DNA of 64,000 nucleotides from an uncultured Prevotella sp. (GCA_900551055.1 URUK01000002.1:145275-209274), one strand, 5' to 3'. Counted from the first letter of the stretch, positions 39,819 to 48,542 are shown. Numbers and translations are program-made. Notes: generated by a model from the sequence alone, not told the origin.

Positions 39819-40853
39819 ATGGCAAAAGACAAAGACAACGCGGCAGAAGCAAGCGCACAGGACGGCAAGCTGAAAGCCCTCCAGGCTGCAATGGCCAAGA
39901 TAGAAAAAGACTTCGGCAAAGGGTCCATTATGAAACTGGGCGATGAAAGCATCGAATCCGTAGAGGTAATCCCCACCGGCAGCATCGGCCTTAACGCCGC
40001 ACTGGGCGTAGGCGGATACCCTCGCGGCAGGATAATAGAAATCTACGGTCCTGAAAGCAGCGGCAAGACGACGCTCGCAATACATGCAATCGCCGAGGCG
40101 CAGAAGGCCGGAGGCATCGCGGCTTTCATCGATGCGGAGCACGCTTTCGACCGTTTCTATGCAGCGAAGCTCGGCGTTGACATCGACAACCTGCTCATCT
40201 CGCAGCCCGACAACGGCGAACAGGCTCTTGAAATAGCCGACCAGCTTATCCGTTCGTCGGCCATCGACATTCTCGTTGTTGACTCCGTAGCCGCCCTTAC
40301 GCCGAAAAAGGAGATCGAGGGCGACATGGGCGACAACAACGTCGGCCTGCAGGCGCGCCTCATGAGCCAGGCGTTGCGCAAGCTGACATCGACCGTAAGC
40401 AAGACGAACACTACCTGCATATTCATCAACCAACTGCGCGAGAAAATCGGAGTGATGTTCGGCAATCCGGAAACGACCACCGGCGGCAATGCGTTGAAGT
40501 TCTACGCAAGCGTCCGTTTGGACATACGCAAGGTGACAAGCATCAAGGACGGCGACCAGATTGTCGGCAACCAGGTGCGTGTAAAGGTTGTAAAGAACAA
40601 GGTTGCGCCGCCCTTCCGCAAGGCGGAATTTGAGATAACGTTCGGCGAAGGCATATCAAAGGTTGGCGAACTCGTCGACCTTGGCGTTGAGTATGACATC
40701 ATACAGAAGAGCGGTTCGTGGTTCTCTTATCAGGGAAGCAAGCTCGCACAGGGGCGTGACGCCACCAAGACGTTGCTGAAAGACAATCCCGAACTGTGCG
40801 AAGAGATAGAAGCGCAAATCATGCAGGCCATCTCAGCCAAGGAACAATATTAA
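39819..40853 (+). CDS. recA: Recombinase RecA
   Basis: The 344-residue DNA-strand-exchange ATPase has the N-terminal helix, Walker A GPESSGKTT (about 73-81), the Walker B-type stretch LVVDSVAALTP, the loop EGDMGDNNVGLQARLMSQAL and the family signature ALKFYASVRLDIR. It controls homologous recombination and SOS-type cleavage. The stop codon begins the first repeat of the following hairpin. Confidence 0.99.
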   Translation: MAKDKDNAAEASAQDGKLKALQAAMAKIEKDFGKGSIMKLGDESIESVEVIPTGSIGLNAALGVGGYPRGRIIEIYGPESSGKTTLAIHAIAEAQKAGGIAAFIDAEHAFDRFYAAKLGVDIDNLLISQPDNGEQALEIADQLIRSSAIDILVVDSVAALTPKKEIEGDMGDNNVGLQARLMSQALRKLTSTVSKTNTTCIFINQLREKIGVMFGNPETTTGGNALKFYASVRLDIRKVTSIKDGDQIVGNQVRVKVVKNKVAPPFRKAEFEITFGEGISKVGELVDLGVEYDIIQKSGSWFSYQGSKLAQGRDATKTLLKDNPELCEEIEAQIMQAISAKEQY

Positions 40854-40943
40854 AAGGTAAAAGGGTGAAAAGGTAAAAAGGTAAAACAACTGCTTGGCAA
40901 TTCAACGATTTTACCTTTTTACCTTTTCACCTTTTTACCTTTC
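40853..40943. repeat. Long inverted repeat with GGTAAAAG-type arms
   Basis: The arms (about 40853-40886 and 40909-40943) pair over 34 bp with one mismatch. The left arm includes the recA stop codon and the right arm ends 13 bp before the SprT-like start. Confidence 0.88.
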
Positions 40944-40955
40944 CCCTCTTAAAAC

Positions 40956-41603
40956 ATGCAGGTAACAACGGACATATTGCAGGCTTGGTTCACTCTGTTC
41001 AACCAAAAGTATTTTGGCGGAATGCTGCCTGTTCCTGCGTTGTCGGCAGGCAAGTCGAGGACGCGTCTTGCCTCGTTGACGTGGAAATTAAGGCGAAGGA
41101 TGTTCTCGAAGCAGCCCGGCGAATACGCAATACGCATCAGCAACTACTATGACGCCGACGAAATTACGTTCAAAAGCGTGCTCCTTCATGAGATGATACA
41201 TCTGTACATAGTGTCCGGAAGGTTGAAAGACACATCTCCGCACGGCGTGATTTTCCGCAAGGAAATGTGCCGGATAAACGCCGACGGATGGCATATCAGC
41301 GTGTCGGCCAAGCCCGGAGGCATGAAGGCTGCTGTCGGATTGAAGGCAAAAAAGCGGCAACGGATAGTGCTTGCGGTGGTTATGAACAACGGCAAACGCC
41401 TGTTTTCGGTCGTAGGAAGGAACTATGTCATGCCGATAGACACTGCCGTAAGGCGTTCGCCTGACGTTAAGTCGCACGCATGGTATATGTCGTCCGACGA
41501 GTTTTTTGCCGCTTTTCCAACAGTACGCACGCCGAAAGGACGTGTCGTTACGCATGAAACATTTGAGCGTATGACCGCTTCCATGCAACCGTTAAGCCTT
41601 TAG
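40956..41603 (+). CDS. SprT-like zinc metalloprotease-domain protein
   Basis: The 215-residue protein has a SprT-like domain in its N-terminal half with the zinc motif HEMIHLYI (about 74-81) and the third ligand probably in SPHGVIFRKEM. SprT-like proteins are related to Spartan, which digests DNA-protein crosslinks. Its place after recA makes a DNA-maintenance role plausible, but this is inference. The C-terminal half (about 130-215) is basic and has no zinc ribbon that I can see. Confidence 0.85.
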   Translation: MQVTTDILQAWFTLFNQKYFGGMLPVPALSAGKSRTRLASLTWKLRRRMFSKQPGEYAIRISNYYDADEITFKSVLLHEMIHLYIVSGRLKDTSPHGVIFRKEMCRINADGWHISVSAKPGGMKAAVGLKAKKRQRIVLAVVMNNGKRLFSVVGRNYVMPIDTAVRRSPDVKSHAWYMSSDEFFAAFPTVRTPKGRVVTHETFERMTASMQPLSL

Positions 41604-41625
41604 CCTGAGCATGGCGGCATAAAAA

Positions 41626-41661
41626 AGAATGCCCTAAAGACTTGCGTCGTCAAAGCATTCT
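41626..41661 (-). terminator. Terminator between convergent SprT-like and HTH genes
   Basis: AGAATGC (41626-41632) pairs with GCATTCT (41655-41661). On the minus strand the hairpin is followed by six T, giving a rho-independent terminator for the HTH gene. Confidence 0.75.
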
Positions 41662-41699
41662 GCGTTTATGTGTTGGTTGATGGACAAGAACCAATGCTG

Positions 41700-41957
41700 T
41701 CATTGGCCGTAATTCTTGCTGTTAAGCCTGTCGCTGTATATCTTGAAAAAGTCGCATCCGAGTATCTCGGATATTCTAAATAGTTCTTCTGTGCTTATTG
41801 TCTGTTTTTCAAAAATCTTGTAGACGTTGGTCCGGCTACACTCCAACTGCTCTGCAAGCCATACCACTGACCGTTTGCTTGTTTTCAGCCTGTTCTTTAT
41901 TTCAGAGCCGATGTTTATTTTCTCCGTGTACAACCGTGTCGGTTTACGTCCTTTCAT
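41700..41957 (-). CDS. Small helix-turn-helix (XRE-type) regulator
   Basis: The 85-residue protein has a Cro/C1-type HTH (about 16-70) with the recognition segment WLAEQLECSRTNVYKIFEKQ and ISTEELFRISEILGCDFF after it. The start is ATG 41957; the TTG at 41981 lies where transcription is predicted to begin. There is no partner toxin next to it, so it is an orphan regulator. Its target is unknown. Confidence 0.82.
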   Translation of the reverse strand: MKGRKPTRLYTEKINIGSEIKNRLKTSKRSVVWLAEQLECSRTNVYKIFEKQTISTEELFRISEILGCDFFKIYSDRLNSKNYGQ

Positions 41958-41983
41958 CTTTGTTTGGTGATAAAGTCCCAATG

Positions 41984-42015
41984 CAAAGATAGTCTTTTGC
42001 GGCTACAAATGCAAA
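41984..42015 (-). promoter_or_regulatory. Promoter of the small HTH regulator
   Basis: On the minus strand TTTG (42015-42012), 20 bp, then TATCTTTG (41991-41984). Confidence 0.8.
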
Positions 42016-42142
42016 CACCGGATTGGGCATAATGGAACGGTTTGTGCTGGCCGGTGCTTGTCTGGTCGTATTTCGTGCTTGATTGGTTGAAAAAACAACG
42101 GATGGCTGTCCGCCGGTGCGGTTGTAGACAAACGGAAAACAA

Positions 42143-42174
42143 TACGGGCGGACAGGATGCCCCGTCCGCCCGTA
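42143..42174 (-). terminator. Rho-independent terminator of alaS
   Basis: TACGGGCGGAC (42143-42153) and GTCCGCCCGTA (42164-42174) form a perfect 11-bp stem with a 10-nt loop. On the minus strand it is followed by TTGTTTT, 25 bp after the alaS stop. Confidence 0.88.
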
Positions 42175-42198
42175 CATATTATTAAAGGTATGGCTGAT

Positions 42199-44820
42199 TT
42201 ACAGTTTTGCCAGCTCCACAACCTTGTCGACTGCCGCCGAAAGACCGTCCGGATTCTTGCCTCCGGCTGTAGCGAAATGCGGCTGTCCGCCGCCTCCGCC
42301 TTGGATAAGCTTGGCCGCCTCGCGCACCATCTGGCCTGCGTTCAGGTTATGGTCGGCCACGAGGTCGTCGCTAATCATCACGCTCAATGTAGGCCGTCCC
42401 TCATAGACACTGCCCACAACGCAAAGCAGATGGCCGTCGGCTGCGGCGCGGAGCTTGAACACAAGGTCTTTCGCCATGTCCTGTTTCATCGGCATTACGG
42501 CTGTTACAACCTTCACGCCGTTCACCATCCTCGCCTGCGACAACAGCTTTTCCTTGGTCTGTTCCACTGCTTCCGCCTGAAAATGCTCGATGCTTTTCTT
42601 CATCGAGTCATGCTCCTCGATGTATTTCTCGATAACACCTTTCAGGTCTTTGGCATTGTTGAACAGCGCGCGGATGGCCTTCATGGCGTCCTCTATGTTG
42701 TAAAGCAGTTCCTCGCATTCCTTTCCTGTCTTGGCCTCGATGCGCCTTACACCGGCTGCAACGCTGCTTTCCGACACTATTTTGAGCATGCCTATGCGGC
42801 CTGTAGAGCGTGCGTGGATGCCTCCGCAGAACTCAACGCTGGGGCCGAAGCGTACCACGCGCACCTTGTCGCCGTACTTCTCGCCGAACAGGGCGATGGC
42901 TCCCATCTTCTTAGCCTCGTCCAAAGGCATGTCACGGTGCTCGTCAAGCGGAATGTCCTGGCGTATCATGTCGTTGACGATGCGCTCCACCTGACGTATT
43001 TCTTCATCGCTAACCTTCTGGAAATGGGAGAAGTCAAAGCGCAGCGTGTCAGGCGAAACATACGAGCCTTTCTGCTCTACATGGTCACCCAGAACCTGCT
43101 TCAGAGCATAGTCAAGCAAGTGGGTGGCGGTGTGGTTGGCCGCGCTTGCCTCGCGCTTGTCGGTGTCCACGCAGGCCATGAAGTCGGCTTCAGGCTGCTT
43201 CGGCAGAGCCTTCACGATGTGGACAGACTGGTTGTTCTCGCGCTTTGTGTCGATTATGTCGATTGTCTCGTTCTCGCTTACCAGCACGCCGCAGTCTCCT
43301 ACCTGTCCGCCCATTTCTCCGTAGAAAGGCGTGTTGTCGAGCACAAGCTCGTAGAAGGTCGATTTTTTCTGCGTAACCTTGCGGTAACGGAGTATGTGGC
43401 ATTCATATTCGGTAAAGTCGTAGCCCACGAACGTCTGTTCGCCCTGGCGCAGTTCGGTCCAGTCGCTGTTCTCAACGGCGGCGGCGTTGCGTGCGCGCTG
43501 CTTCTGCTTCTGCATCTCCTCGTCAAACTGCTTCTCGTCAACGGCCAGCCCGTTCTCGCGGCATATAAGCTCGGTAAGGTCGAGAGGGAAGCCGTAAGTG
43601 TCGAACAGGCGGAACGCCTTTGCGCCGTCAAGCTCGCTCTTGCCAGCCGCCTTGACCTCGTCCATAGCCTCGTTGAGCATGTTGATGCCGTTTGACAGCG
43701 TGCGCAGGAACGAGTCTTCCTCCTCTTTCATCACTCTCATGATGAGTTCGCGCTGCGCTTCAAGCTCGGGGTAGGCCGCTCCCATCTCGCTGACAAGCGT
43801 CGGCACGAGGCGGAAGAGGAATGCGTCCTTCTGTCCGAGGAAGGTGTATGCGTACCTCACGGCGCGGCGCAGGATGCGGCGTATCACGTATCCGGCCTTG
43901 GCGTTGCCCGGCAGCTGGCCGTCGGCAATAGAGAAAGCTACGGCTCTCAGGTGGTCGGCTACTACGCGCATCGCCACGTCCGTCTTCTCATCCTTGCCGT
44001 ATTCAAGACCGGAGAGGCGCGATATTTCCTTTATTACGGGCTGGAATATGTCCGTGTCATAGTTTGAGTGCTTGCCTTGCAGGGCGCGTACAAGGCGCTC
44101 GAAGCCCATACCTGTGTCGATAACGTTCATCGACAGCTTTTCAAGAGAGCCGTCAGCCTTGCGGTTGTACTGCATGAACACGAGGTTCCATATCTCGATT
44201 ACCTGCGGGTCGTCCTTGTTCACAAGCTCGCGTCCGGGCACTTTGGCCTTCTCTTCGGGCGTGCGTGAGTCCAAGTGGATTTCCGAACACGGGCCGCAAG
44301 GGCCGGTGTCGCCCATCTCCCAGAAGTTGTCGTGCTTGTTTCCGTTGATTATGTGGTCGGCCGGAACGTGCTTTGCCCAGTATCCGGCGGCCTCGTCGTC
44401 GCGCTCGAGGTTCTCCTCCGGCGAGCCTTCAAACACTGTAACGTACAGGTCGGCAGGGTCAAGATGGAGCACATCGACGAGGTATTCCCATGCCATGTCT
44501 ATCGCTCCTTCCTTGAAGTAGTCGCCGAAGCTCCAGTTGCCAAGCATCTCGAACATGGTGTGGTGGTAAGTGTCGTGACCCACCTCTTCAAGGTCGTTGT
44601 GCTTTCCGCTCACTCGCAGGCACTTCTGCGAGTCCGCGCGGCGGCGCGGTTCTGGGTCGCGCGTACCGAGGATAATGTCTTTCCACTGGTTCATGCCTGC
44701 GTTGGTGAACATCAGTGTAGGGTCATCCTTGATAACCATCGGTGCCGACGGTTCTATCTTGTGTCCTTTACCTTCAAAAAACTTCTTGAAAGATTCGCGT
44801 ATTTCGTTAGCTGTCATCAT
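42199..44820 (-). CDS. alaS: Alanine--tRNA ligase
   Basis: The 873-residue class II synthetase charges tRNA-Ala. The N-terminal catalytic domain has LMFTNAGMNQWKD and GDTGPCGPCSEIH; the editing domain has the zinc motif HTATHLLDYAL with the later CGGIHARSTG; the C-terminal part ends in a GGGGGQPHFATAGG C-Ala segment. All are complete, so it is the full housekeeping enzyme. A promoter with both boxes lies at its start. Confidence 0.99.
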   Translation of the reverse strand: MMTANEIRESFKKFFEGKGHKIEPSAPMVIKDDPTLMFTNAGMNQWKDIILGTRDPEPRRRADSQKCLRVSGKHNDLEEVGHDTYHHTMFEMLGNWSFGDYFKEGAIDMAWEYLVDVLHLDPADLYVTVFEGSPEENLERDDEAAGYWAKHVPADHIINGNKHDNFWEMGDTGPCGPCSEIHLDSRTPEEKAKVPGRELVNKDDPQVIEIWNLVFMQYNRKADGSLEKLSMNVIDTGMGFERLVRALQGKHSNYDTDIFQPVIKEISRLSGLEYGKDEKTDVAMRVVADHLRAVAFSIADGQLPGNAKAGYVIRRILRRAVRYAYTFLGQKDAFLFRLVPTLVSEMGAAYPELEAQRELIMRVMKEEEDSFLRTLSNGINMLNEAMDEVKAAGKSELDGAKAFRLFDTYGFPLDLTELICRENGLAVDEKQFDEEMQKQKQRARNAAAVENSDWTELRQGEQTFVGYDFTEYECHILRYRKVTQKKSTFYELVLDNTPFYGEMGGQVGDCGVLVSENETIDIIDTKRENNQSVHIVKALPKQPEADFMACVDTDKREASAANHTATHLLDYALKQVLGDHVEQKGSYVSPDTLRFDFSHFQKVSDEEIRQVERIVNDMIRQDIPLDEHRDMPLDEAKKMGAIALFGEKYGDKVRVVRFGPSVEFCGGIHARSTGRIGMLKIVSESSVAAGVRRIEAKTGKECEELLYNIEDAMKAIRALFNNAKDLKGVIEKYIEEHDSMKKSIEHFQAEAVEQTKEKLLSQARMVNGVKVVTAVMPMKQDMAKDLVFKLRAAADGHLLCVVGSVYEGRPTLSVMISDDLVADHNLNAGQMVREAAKLIQGGGGGQPHFATAGGKNPDGLSAAVDKVVELAKL

Positions 44821-44846
44821 TTTATGTAATATTTACTTTCGGTCGG

Positions 44847-44878
44847 CAAAATTATAAAAAATCCGACAAAAAGCCAAA
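44847..44878 (-). promoter_or_regulatory. Promoter of alaS
   Basis: On the minus strand TTTG (44878-44875), 20 bp, then TAATTTTG (44854-44847), 27 bp before the start. Confidence 0.82.
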
Positions 44879-44952
44879 TTATTTGCCCTTATGGATGATA
44901 AATTCATAATGCGTTGACTGTCAACGCTTTGCCAAGCGTCCGCCATCGGCAT

Positions 44953-45041
44953 TGCAAAAGGTGGCCTTTTAGCGTCTAAAAGGCCACCTTTTACAAGCTG
45001 AAAGACGGCCTTTCGCAATGCAAAAGACCGTCTTTTGGAAA
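44953..45041. repeat. 22-bp-period palindromic repeat array (copy K)
   Basis: Four units start at 44956, 44978, 45000 and 45022, an exact 22-bp period. The stems include AAAAGG/CCTTTT and AAAAGACCGTCTTTT. The left flank GCGTTGACTGTCAACGC is the reverse-oriented tail. Confidence 0.92.
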
Positions 45042-45061
45042 ACCGATGTTTACAGGCCACA

Positions 45062-45868
45062 TCACCACTCGAAGTATTCACGGTCGCCGCTGGCATCAGT
45101 CCATATCGGGAAACCGTCTTCGCCGATGCCCCACGAATAGCTGTAGCCGTCGTCATATTCCGGGTCATAATATCCCACGGGCAGGTGTCGGGTCGCCTTG
45201 CCGAGCAGTCCGGCGTAGTAGGCAATGCCAATCTGGTCGAGATCAAAATACAGTGTCTCGTCAAACAGCATGACGTTGCCTTTGTTCTCTATGGGCGTTG
45301 TAACCTCGTCGTTGGTGTAAAGAATGTCGTAGCTGTAGACTTCGTCGCCATCGTTGTCGGTTTCAACCACTCTTGTAATGTCTCCGTTAGAGTATGTCGC
45401 GCGCGTTTCCTCGTCCTCGTCGTTTGACGTATGTCGCACGTAATTCAGCTGTCCGTCGGAGTTGTAGCCTAATTTCCAGTTTTCGTTGGCAGTACCGTAG
45501 TCATCATATTGTGTGACCTCGGCACTCGTAACGAAGCCGTTGCCGCCAAGTTTCATCCTTGCTACGTAGTAATCATCTTCCGAATACGTAACCGTCATCT
45601 CGACATACGCCCCGCCGTCGGCACGTGTCTTGATGTTGTGGTACTCGAAAGTTACGTCGCCACCGTCGGTTTCCATCGCCGTGACAAGCCCCTCGGCGTT
45701 GCGCGTAATCGAGTAAATGCCCGGCGCACTCTTAGGCCATCCGTTGGTGAACACGGCCTTGGTGTCAACCGTGTCACCTGCGCTTTCATCGTCGTCGCTA
45801 CACGACGAAAAGCCTGCCAGCAGTGCCATGCAGGTTAATCCTGTTGCTAAGAACTTAAAATCTTTCAT
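45062..45868 (-). CDS. Lipoprotein, DUF4595-like
   Basis: The 268-residue protein begins at ATG 45868 with a lipoprotein signal (MKDFKFLATGLTCMALLAGF then SSC lipobox) and an acidic post-Cys stretch that favours export to the surface. The body is made of YD/RHS-like short strands (LNYVRHTSNDEDEETRATY, ITRVVETDNDGDE) typical of Bacteroidota DUF4595 lipoproteins. Function is unknown. The open frame to 45931 adds residues before the signal and is rejected. Confidence 0.8.
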   Translation of the reverse strand: MKDFKFLATGLTCMALLAGFSSCSDDDESAGDTVDTKAVFTNGWPKSAPGIYSITRNAEGLVTAMETDGGDVTFEYHNIKTRADGGAYVEMTVTYSEDDYYVARMKLGGNGFVTSAEVTQYDDYGTANENWKLGYNSDGQLNYVRHTSNDEDEETRATYSNGDITRVVETDNDGDEVYSYDILYTNDEVTTPIENKGNVMLFDETLYFDLDQIGIAYYAGLLGKATRHLPVGYYDPEYDDGYSYSWGIGEDGFPIWTDASGDREYFEW

Positions 45869-45901
45869 ATTTGTATAGTTAAATATGAATGTCCTCATCT
45901 T

Positions 45902-46032
45902 GCCAACACCTTCTGTAGAGACATAATTCATTATGTCCGCACGTTCTGCAAGAACGTATTTTGTTGTCTTTGCTGAGTAGATACGCCCCTACGTGGCGTG
46001 CGGACATAATGAATTATGTCCCTACAGTTGGC
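45902..46032. repeat. Inverted-repeat element with GACATAATTCATTATGTC termini
   Basis: The arm 45902-45943 pairs with 45993-46032, from GCCAAC to GTTGGC, interrupted only by a 6-base insertion and one mismatch. Each arm contains its own palindrome GACATAATTCATTATGTC. Inside is ACGTTCT-GCA-AGAACGT. It resembles a small non-autonomous mobile element or a terminator; it has no ORF. Confidence 0.75.
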
Positions 46033-46104
46033 AGTTTGCGGATATTCATTTAGTTTAATTGTATAATGTTGTTGCTGTGCAGACCTGCTGTCTGCCTTTG
46101 TTCT

Positions 46105-46620
46105 TTAGTTGTCTAAGTAACGGTTTATGTCGAAATCAGTGAATTTGCAATACTTGGCACGCGACGGGTGGAGCGGATTGCCCCACTTCGTAGGTTCGCC
46201 TATTTGCACGTATCGCGGCTGTTTGTCGGCCATTGCGGCAACAATGTCGCGCAGGCAGGTCTTCAGGTAGGGGCGCAAGCCTATGTTGTTGCCGAATGCG
46301 AGGAGTACGGTCGGCTCGCTGACATCCTTCAGTGCCTCCTTTATTTGCCGCAGGTTCTCTTGGTGCAGACCGTCGTTCATCTCGCGGTCAAGTCCTTCAG
46401 GTCTGGTGGCTCGTTGCGGATAAAGGTTCAGCATTATGAAACCGTCGAAGCCGTTGCGCTCTGCCAGTCCCATCACTCGCCTCATCGTGGCGTCCGGCTT
46501 GTCCTCGTTCGCCGTGCTGGGGTTCAGCCCTACAACTACCAGCAGCCTCTCGCCGTCTTTCCGCAGAACATAACGAGCCTTGTCGTTATCGCCCACCATC
46601 CTTACATTTTCGTATTTCAT
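46105..46620 (-). CDS. DUF1643 family protein
   Basis: The 171-residue soluble protein has the DUF1643 hallmarks VVGLNPSTANEDKPDATMRRV near the N-terminus and LNLYPQRATRP in the middle, followed by a Rossmann-like LLAFGNNIG segment. The domain is widespread but has no established activity; similarity to nucleoside-binding folds has been suggested for such proteins but cannot be tested here. The gene begins 16 bp after the LRR lipoprotein gene and is likely in its operon. Confidence 0.88.
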   Translation of the reverse strand: MKYENVRMVGDNDKARYVLRKDGERLLVVVGLNPSTANEDKPDATMRRVMGLAERNGFDGFIMLNLYPQRATRPEGLDREMNDGLHQENLRQIKEALKDVSEPTVLLAFGNNIGLRPYLKTCLRDIVAAMADKQPRYVQIGEPTKWGNPLHPSRAKYCKFTDFDINRYLDN

Positions 46621-46636
46621 AGCTTCTGTTATTAAG

Positions 46637-48097
46637 TTAGTATTCTACTATTTCCTTAAAATCCGTCCACGGACAACCCGCCGATTCGTATGCCGCTTTG
46701 GCACCTATCGGCACGTAAAGTGTACACTTGCTCATCGCGTTTGTATGAGTAGAATAGTCCATGTCGTCAGTACACAGACACCCGTCAGTCTCTGGTGGTG
46801 TCATTGACTCCATGTAAAGCGTTTCCATGTTGCAGTCGAGAAAAATCTGACTTTCAAGTTTCTTGACGTTCGCCGGGATAGTTAATGTCCGCAAGGCTTC
46901 ATAACCATTGAACGCCCATAGTTCTATTTCTTTTACTTCGTCACCTATTATTATATTGGAAACGTTGGGACAACCTGTATTTAGAGAGGACCATATTTTT
47001 TCCGAATGGTATTCCAATGTTTTCAGATTAGTGCAGCCAAGCCATGAACCACTTGATACAACTTTTACAGATTTTGGTATTATTATCTTTTCAAGACTGG
47101 TACAACCACTAAAAACACCCGATTCAATGGAGTCCAACTTGGAAGAATATGTGATGTCTTTCAGGTCTGAACAGCCACTAAACAATCCGTTAGAAAGTTT
47201 CGTTACGCCTTCCGGCAGCTTGATTTTAGCAAGATGTATGCAACTCATAAAAGCCGCTTGCCCTATCTGTGTAACGGTTTCAGGTATGTTTACCGAGCGT
47301 AGGTTGGTACAAATTACAAACGCAAAACCACCTATAGACGTTACTCCTTGCGGTATATCTATAGACGTCAACTCTTGGCAACCACCTAAGGCATAATAAC
47401 CAATGGACGTTATTGAAGCTGGGAGTTTAATACTTTTGGCCTTCCCAAAGTAATTTAACAGATAATCAGTAACCTTGTCTGTCTCTGTATAAAGCTCTTC
47501 GCTGCCGTTAAAATAATAGCTGTCACCGCCCGAAACGATGCGTGCCTCGCTCAAGTCCAGACCTTCAAGGTTTATCATGTGTTCACGTAAAAACTTGAAG
47601 TCGGTGCCGTTCAGCTCGCCCGTAAGTATTAGTTCCTTAATGTTTCCGTAGTCTTCGCCGAGCTGTTGTTCCAATGTTCCGGGTGCGTCAAGATGGATTT
47701 TGGCCGTGCCTGCGCCGCCTTGTCGCACTGTGATATAGCTGTTAAGCTCGCCTGTTTTCAGTGTTACTACAGCCTCGCGGTTTTCATATGACTTGTTCTC
47801 GGATACCTTGATAGTCATTGTTCCGTCGTCAGCAGAGCCTTTGCCGGGCGTTATTGTACACCAGTTTTCAGTTGACGAGGCAGTCCATCGCTTGTTGGTT
47901 GTGAACGTTACGGCCTGCTCCGAGCTGTTTGCACCGAAGTCGATGCCGTTGGCGAAATACTTTGTGGACTCTTGTGAGGGCGTAAACTGTGTGGCGACGC
48001 CGCTGTCATCGCCGTTTTCCTCGTCATCGCTGCTGCACGCCACGAACAGCGGCGCGGCGATGAGCAGCAGCAAAATGTAAAGCCTGTTTGTCTTCAT
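46637..48097 (-). CDS. BACON-domain and BspA-type leucine-rich-repeat lipoprotein
   Basis: The 486-residue protein has a lipobox (LFVACSSDDEENGDD; lipidated Cys about 21), a BACON domain (about 50-130, with TTNKRWTASSTENWCTITPG), and about eight LRR_5 repeats (about 220-440) of the form ITSIGYYALGGCQELTSIDIP. Such surface lipoproteins are candidates for adhesion or glycan binding. The repeat region (about 46900-47460) is visibly richer in A+T than its neighbours, suggesting faster evolution or acquisition. It stands between a small protein and DUF1643 genes with 16-bp gaps, so a three-gene operon is likely. Confidence 0.9.
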   Translation of the reverse strand: MKTNRLYILLLLIAAPLFVACSSDDEENGDDSGVATQFTPSQESTKYFANGIDFGANSSEQAVTFTTNKRWTASSTENWCTITPGKGSADDGTMTIKVSENKSYENREAVVTLKTGELNSYITVRQGGAGTAKIHLDAPGTLEQQLGEDYGNIKELILTGELNGTDFKFLREHMINLEGLDLSEARIVSGGDSYYFNGSEELYTETDKVTDYLLNYFGKAKSIKLPASITSIGYYALGGCQELTSIDIPQGVTSIGGFAFVICTNLRSVNIPETVTQIGQAAFMSCIHLAKIKLPEGVTKLSNGLFSGCSDLKDITYSSKLDSIESGVFSGCTSLEKIIIPKSVKVVSSGSWLGCTNLKTLEYHSEKIWSSLNTGCPNVSNIIIGDEVKEIELWAFNGYEALRTLTIPANVKKLESQIFLDCNMETLYMESMTPPETDGCLCTDDMDYSTHTNAMSKCTLYVPIGAKAAYESAGCPWTDFKEIVEY

Positions 48098-48113
48098 GGT
48101 TATTTGTTTGTTT

Positions 48114-48320
48114 TCATTTCACTTCCTCGGCCGTGAAATAACTGCGGCCGCAATACGTCTCCGAGATGTTTATTCCATGCTTCTGCATGATGGCTGCGCT
48201 GATTTCCTTTGGCGAGGGCGGCGCATTGGTGCCGCTTTTTACGATTTCAACTGTCAGCCCTGCGGGCACTTTTGATGCATTCCGCTTGCACGTAACTTTC
48301 CATAAACGAGGTGTTGCCAT
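48114..48320 (-). CDS. Small conserved-looking protein of unknown function
   Basis: ATG 48320 is supported by a strong Shine-Dalgarno, GGAGGA at 48333-48328, giving 68 residues (MATPRLWKVTCKRNASKVPA and onward). It is basic at the N-terminus with one pair of cysteines far apart, no signal and no motif I recognise; KEISAAIMQKHGINI looks helical. It starts the operon with the LRR lipoprotein. Its leader of about 265 nt contains a 163-nt imperfect hairpin. I cannot assign a function. Confidence 0.6.
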   Translation of the reverse strand: MATPRLWKVTCKRNASKVPAGLTVEIVKSGTNAPPSPKEISAAIMQKHGINISETYCGRSYFTAEEVK

Positions 48321-48379
48321 AGTATTGTCCTCCGCGGCTTGCAGTCCCCGAAAAGCCAGATTAAGATTTAACATGAAAA

Positions 48380-48542
48380 AAGCGCAGGCTGCGATGCTAA
48401 GTCCTGAATTGGAGGTCCTAGGAAAACCTTACGCACGGATATAGTATAGCAGCTCACGCTATGCGTGAGAACCACTATGCCTTCCTTGTGCGTAATTGCG
48501 AAATTTCCTAGGTTTCCAATTCACAAGATAAGCATAACGCTT
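48380..48542. other. 163-nt imperfect hairpin in the leader of the small gene: structured RNA or mobile-element candidate
   Basis: Matched segments nest in order: AAGCG/CGCTT (ends), GAATTGG (48406)/CCAATTC (48516), CCTAGGAAA (48417)/TTTCCTAGG (48504), TTACGCAC (48429)/GTGCGTAA (48488), and the apex CTCACGC-TAT-GCGTGAG (48453-48469). Bulges separate them. No ORF fits it. On the minus strand it lies between a promoter and the small gene, with another hairpin (ACGGA...TCCGT) just before it. Confidence 0.7.

Noticed and set aside
42157..43695. 512-residue plus-strand frame across alaS
   Set aside because: It runs through the terminator and the reverse of a complete alaS, and resembles no protein family.
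44953..45041. 22-bp-period arrays considered as CRISPR
   Set aside because: Units are contiguous hairpins without unique spacers, the repeats vary, and no cas genes are present.
48380..48542. The long hairpin considered as an integron attC site
   Set aside because: I could not find the conserved core-site pairs of attC, and there is no integrase or cassette series nearby.
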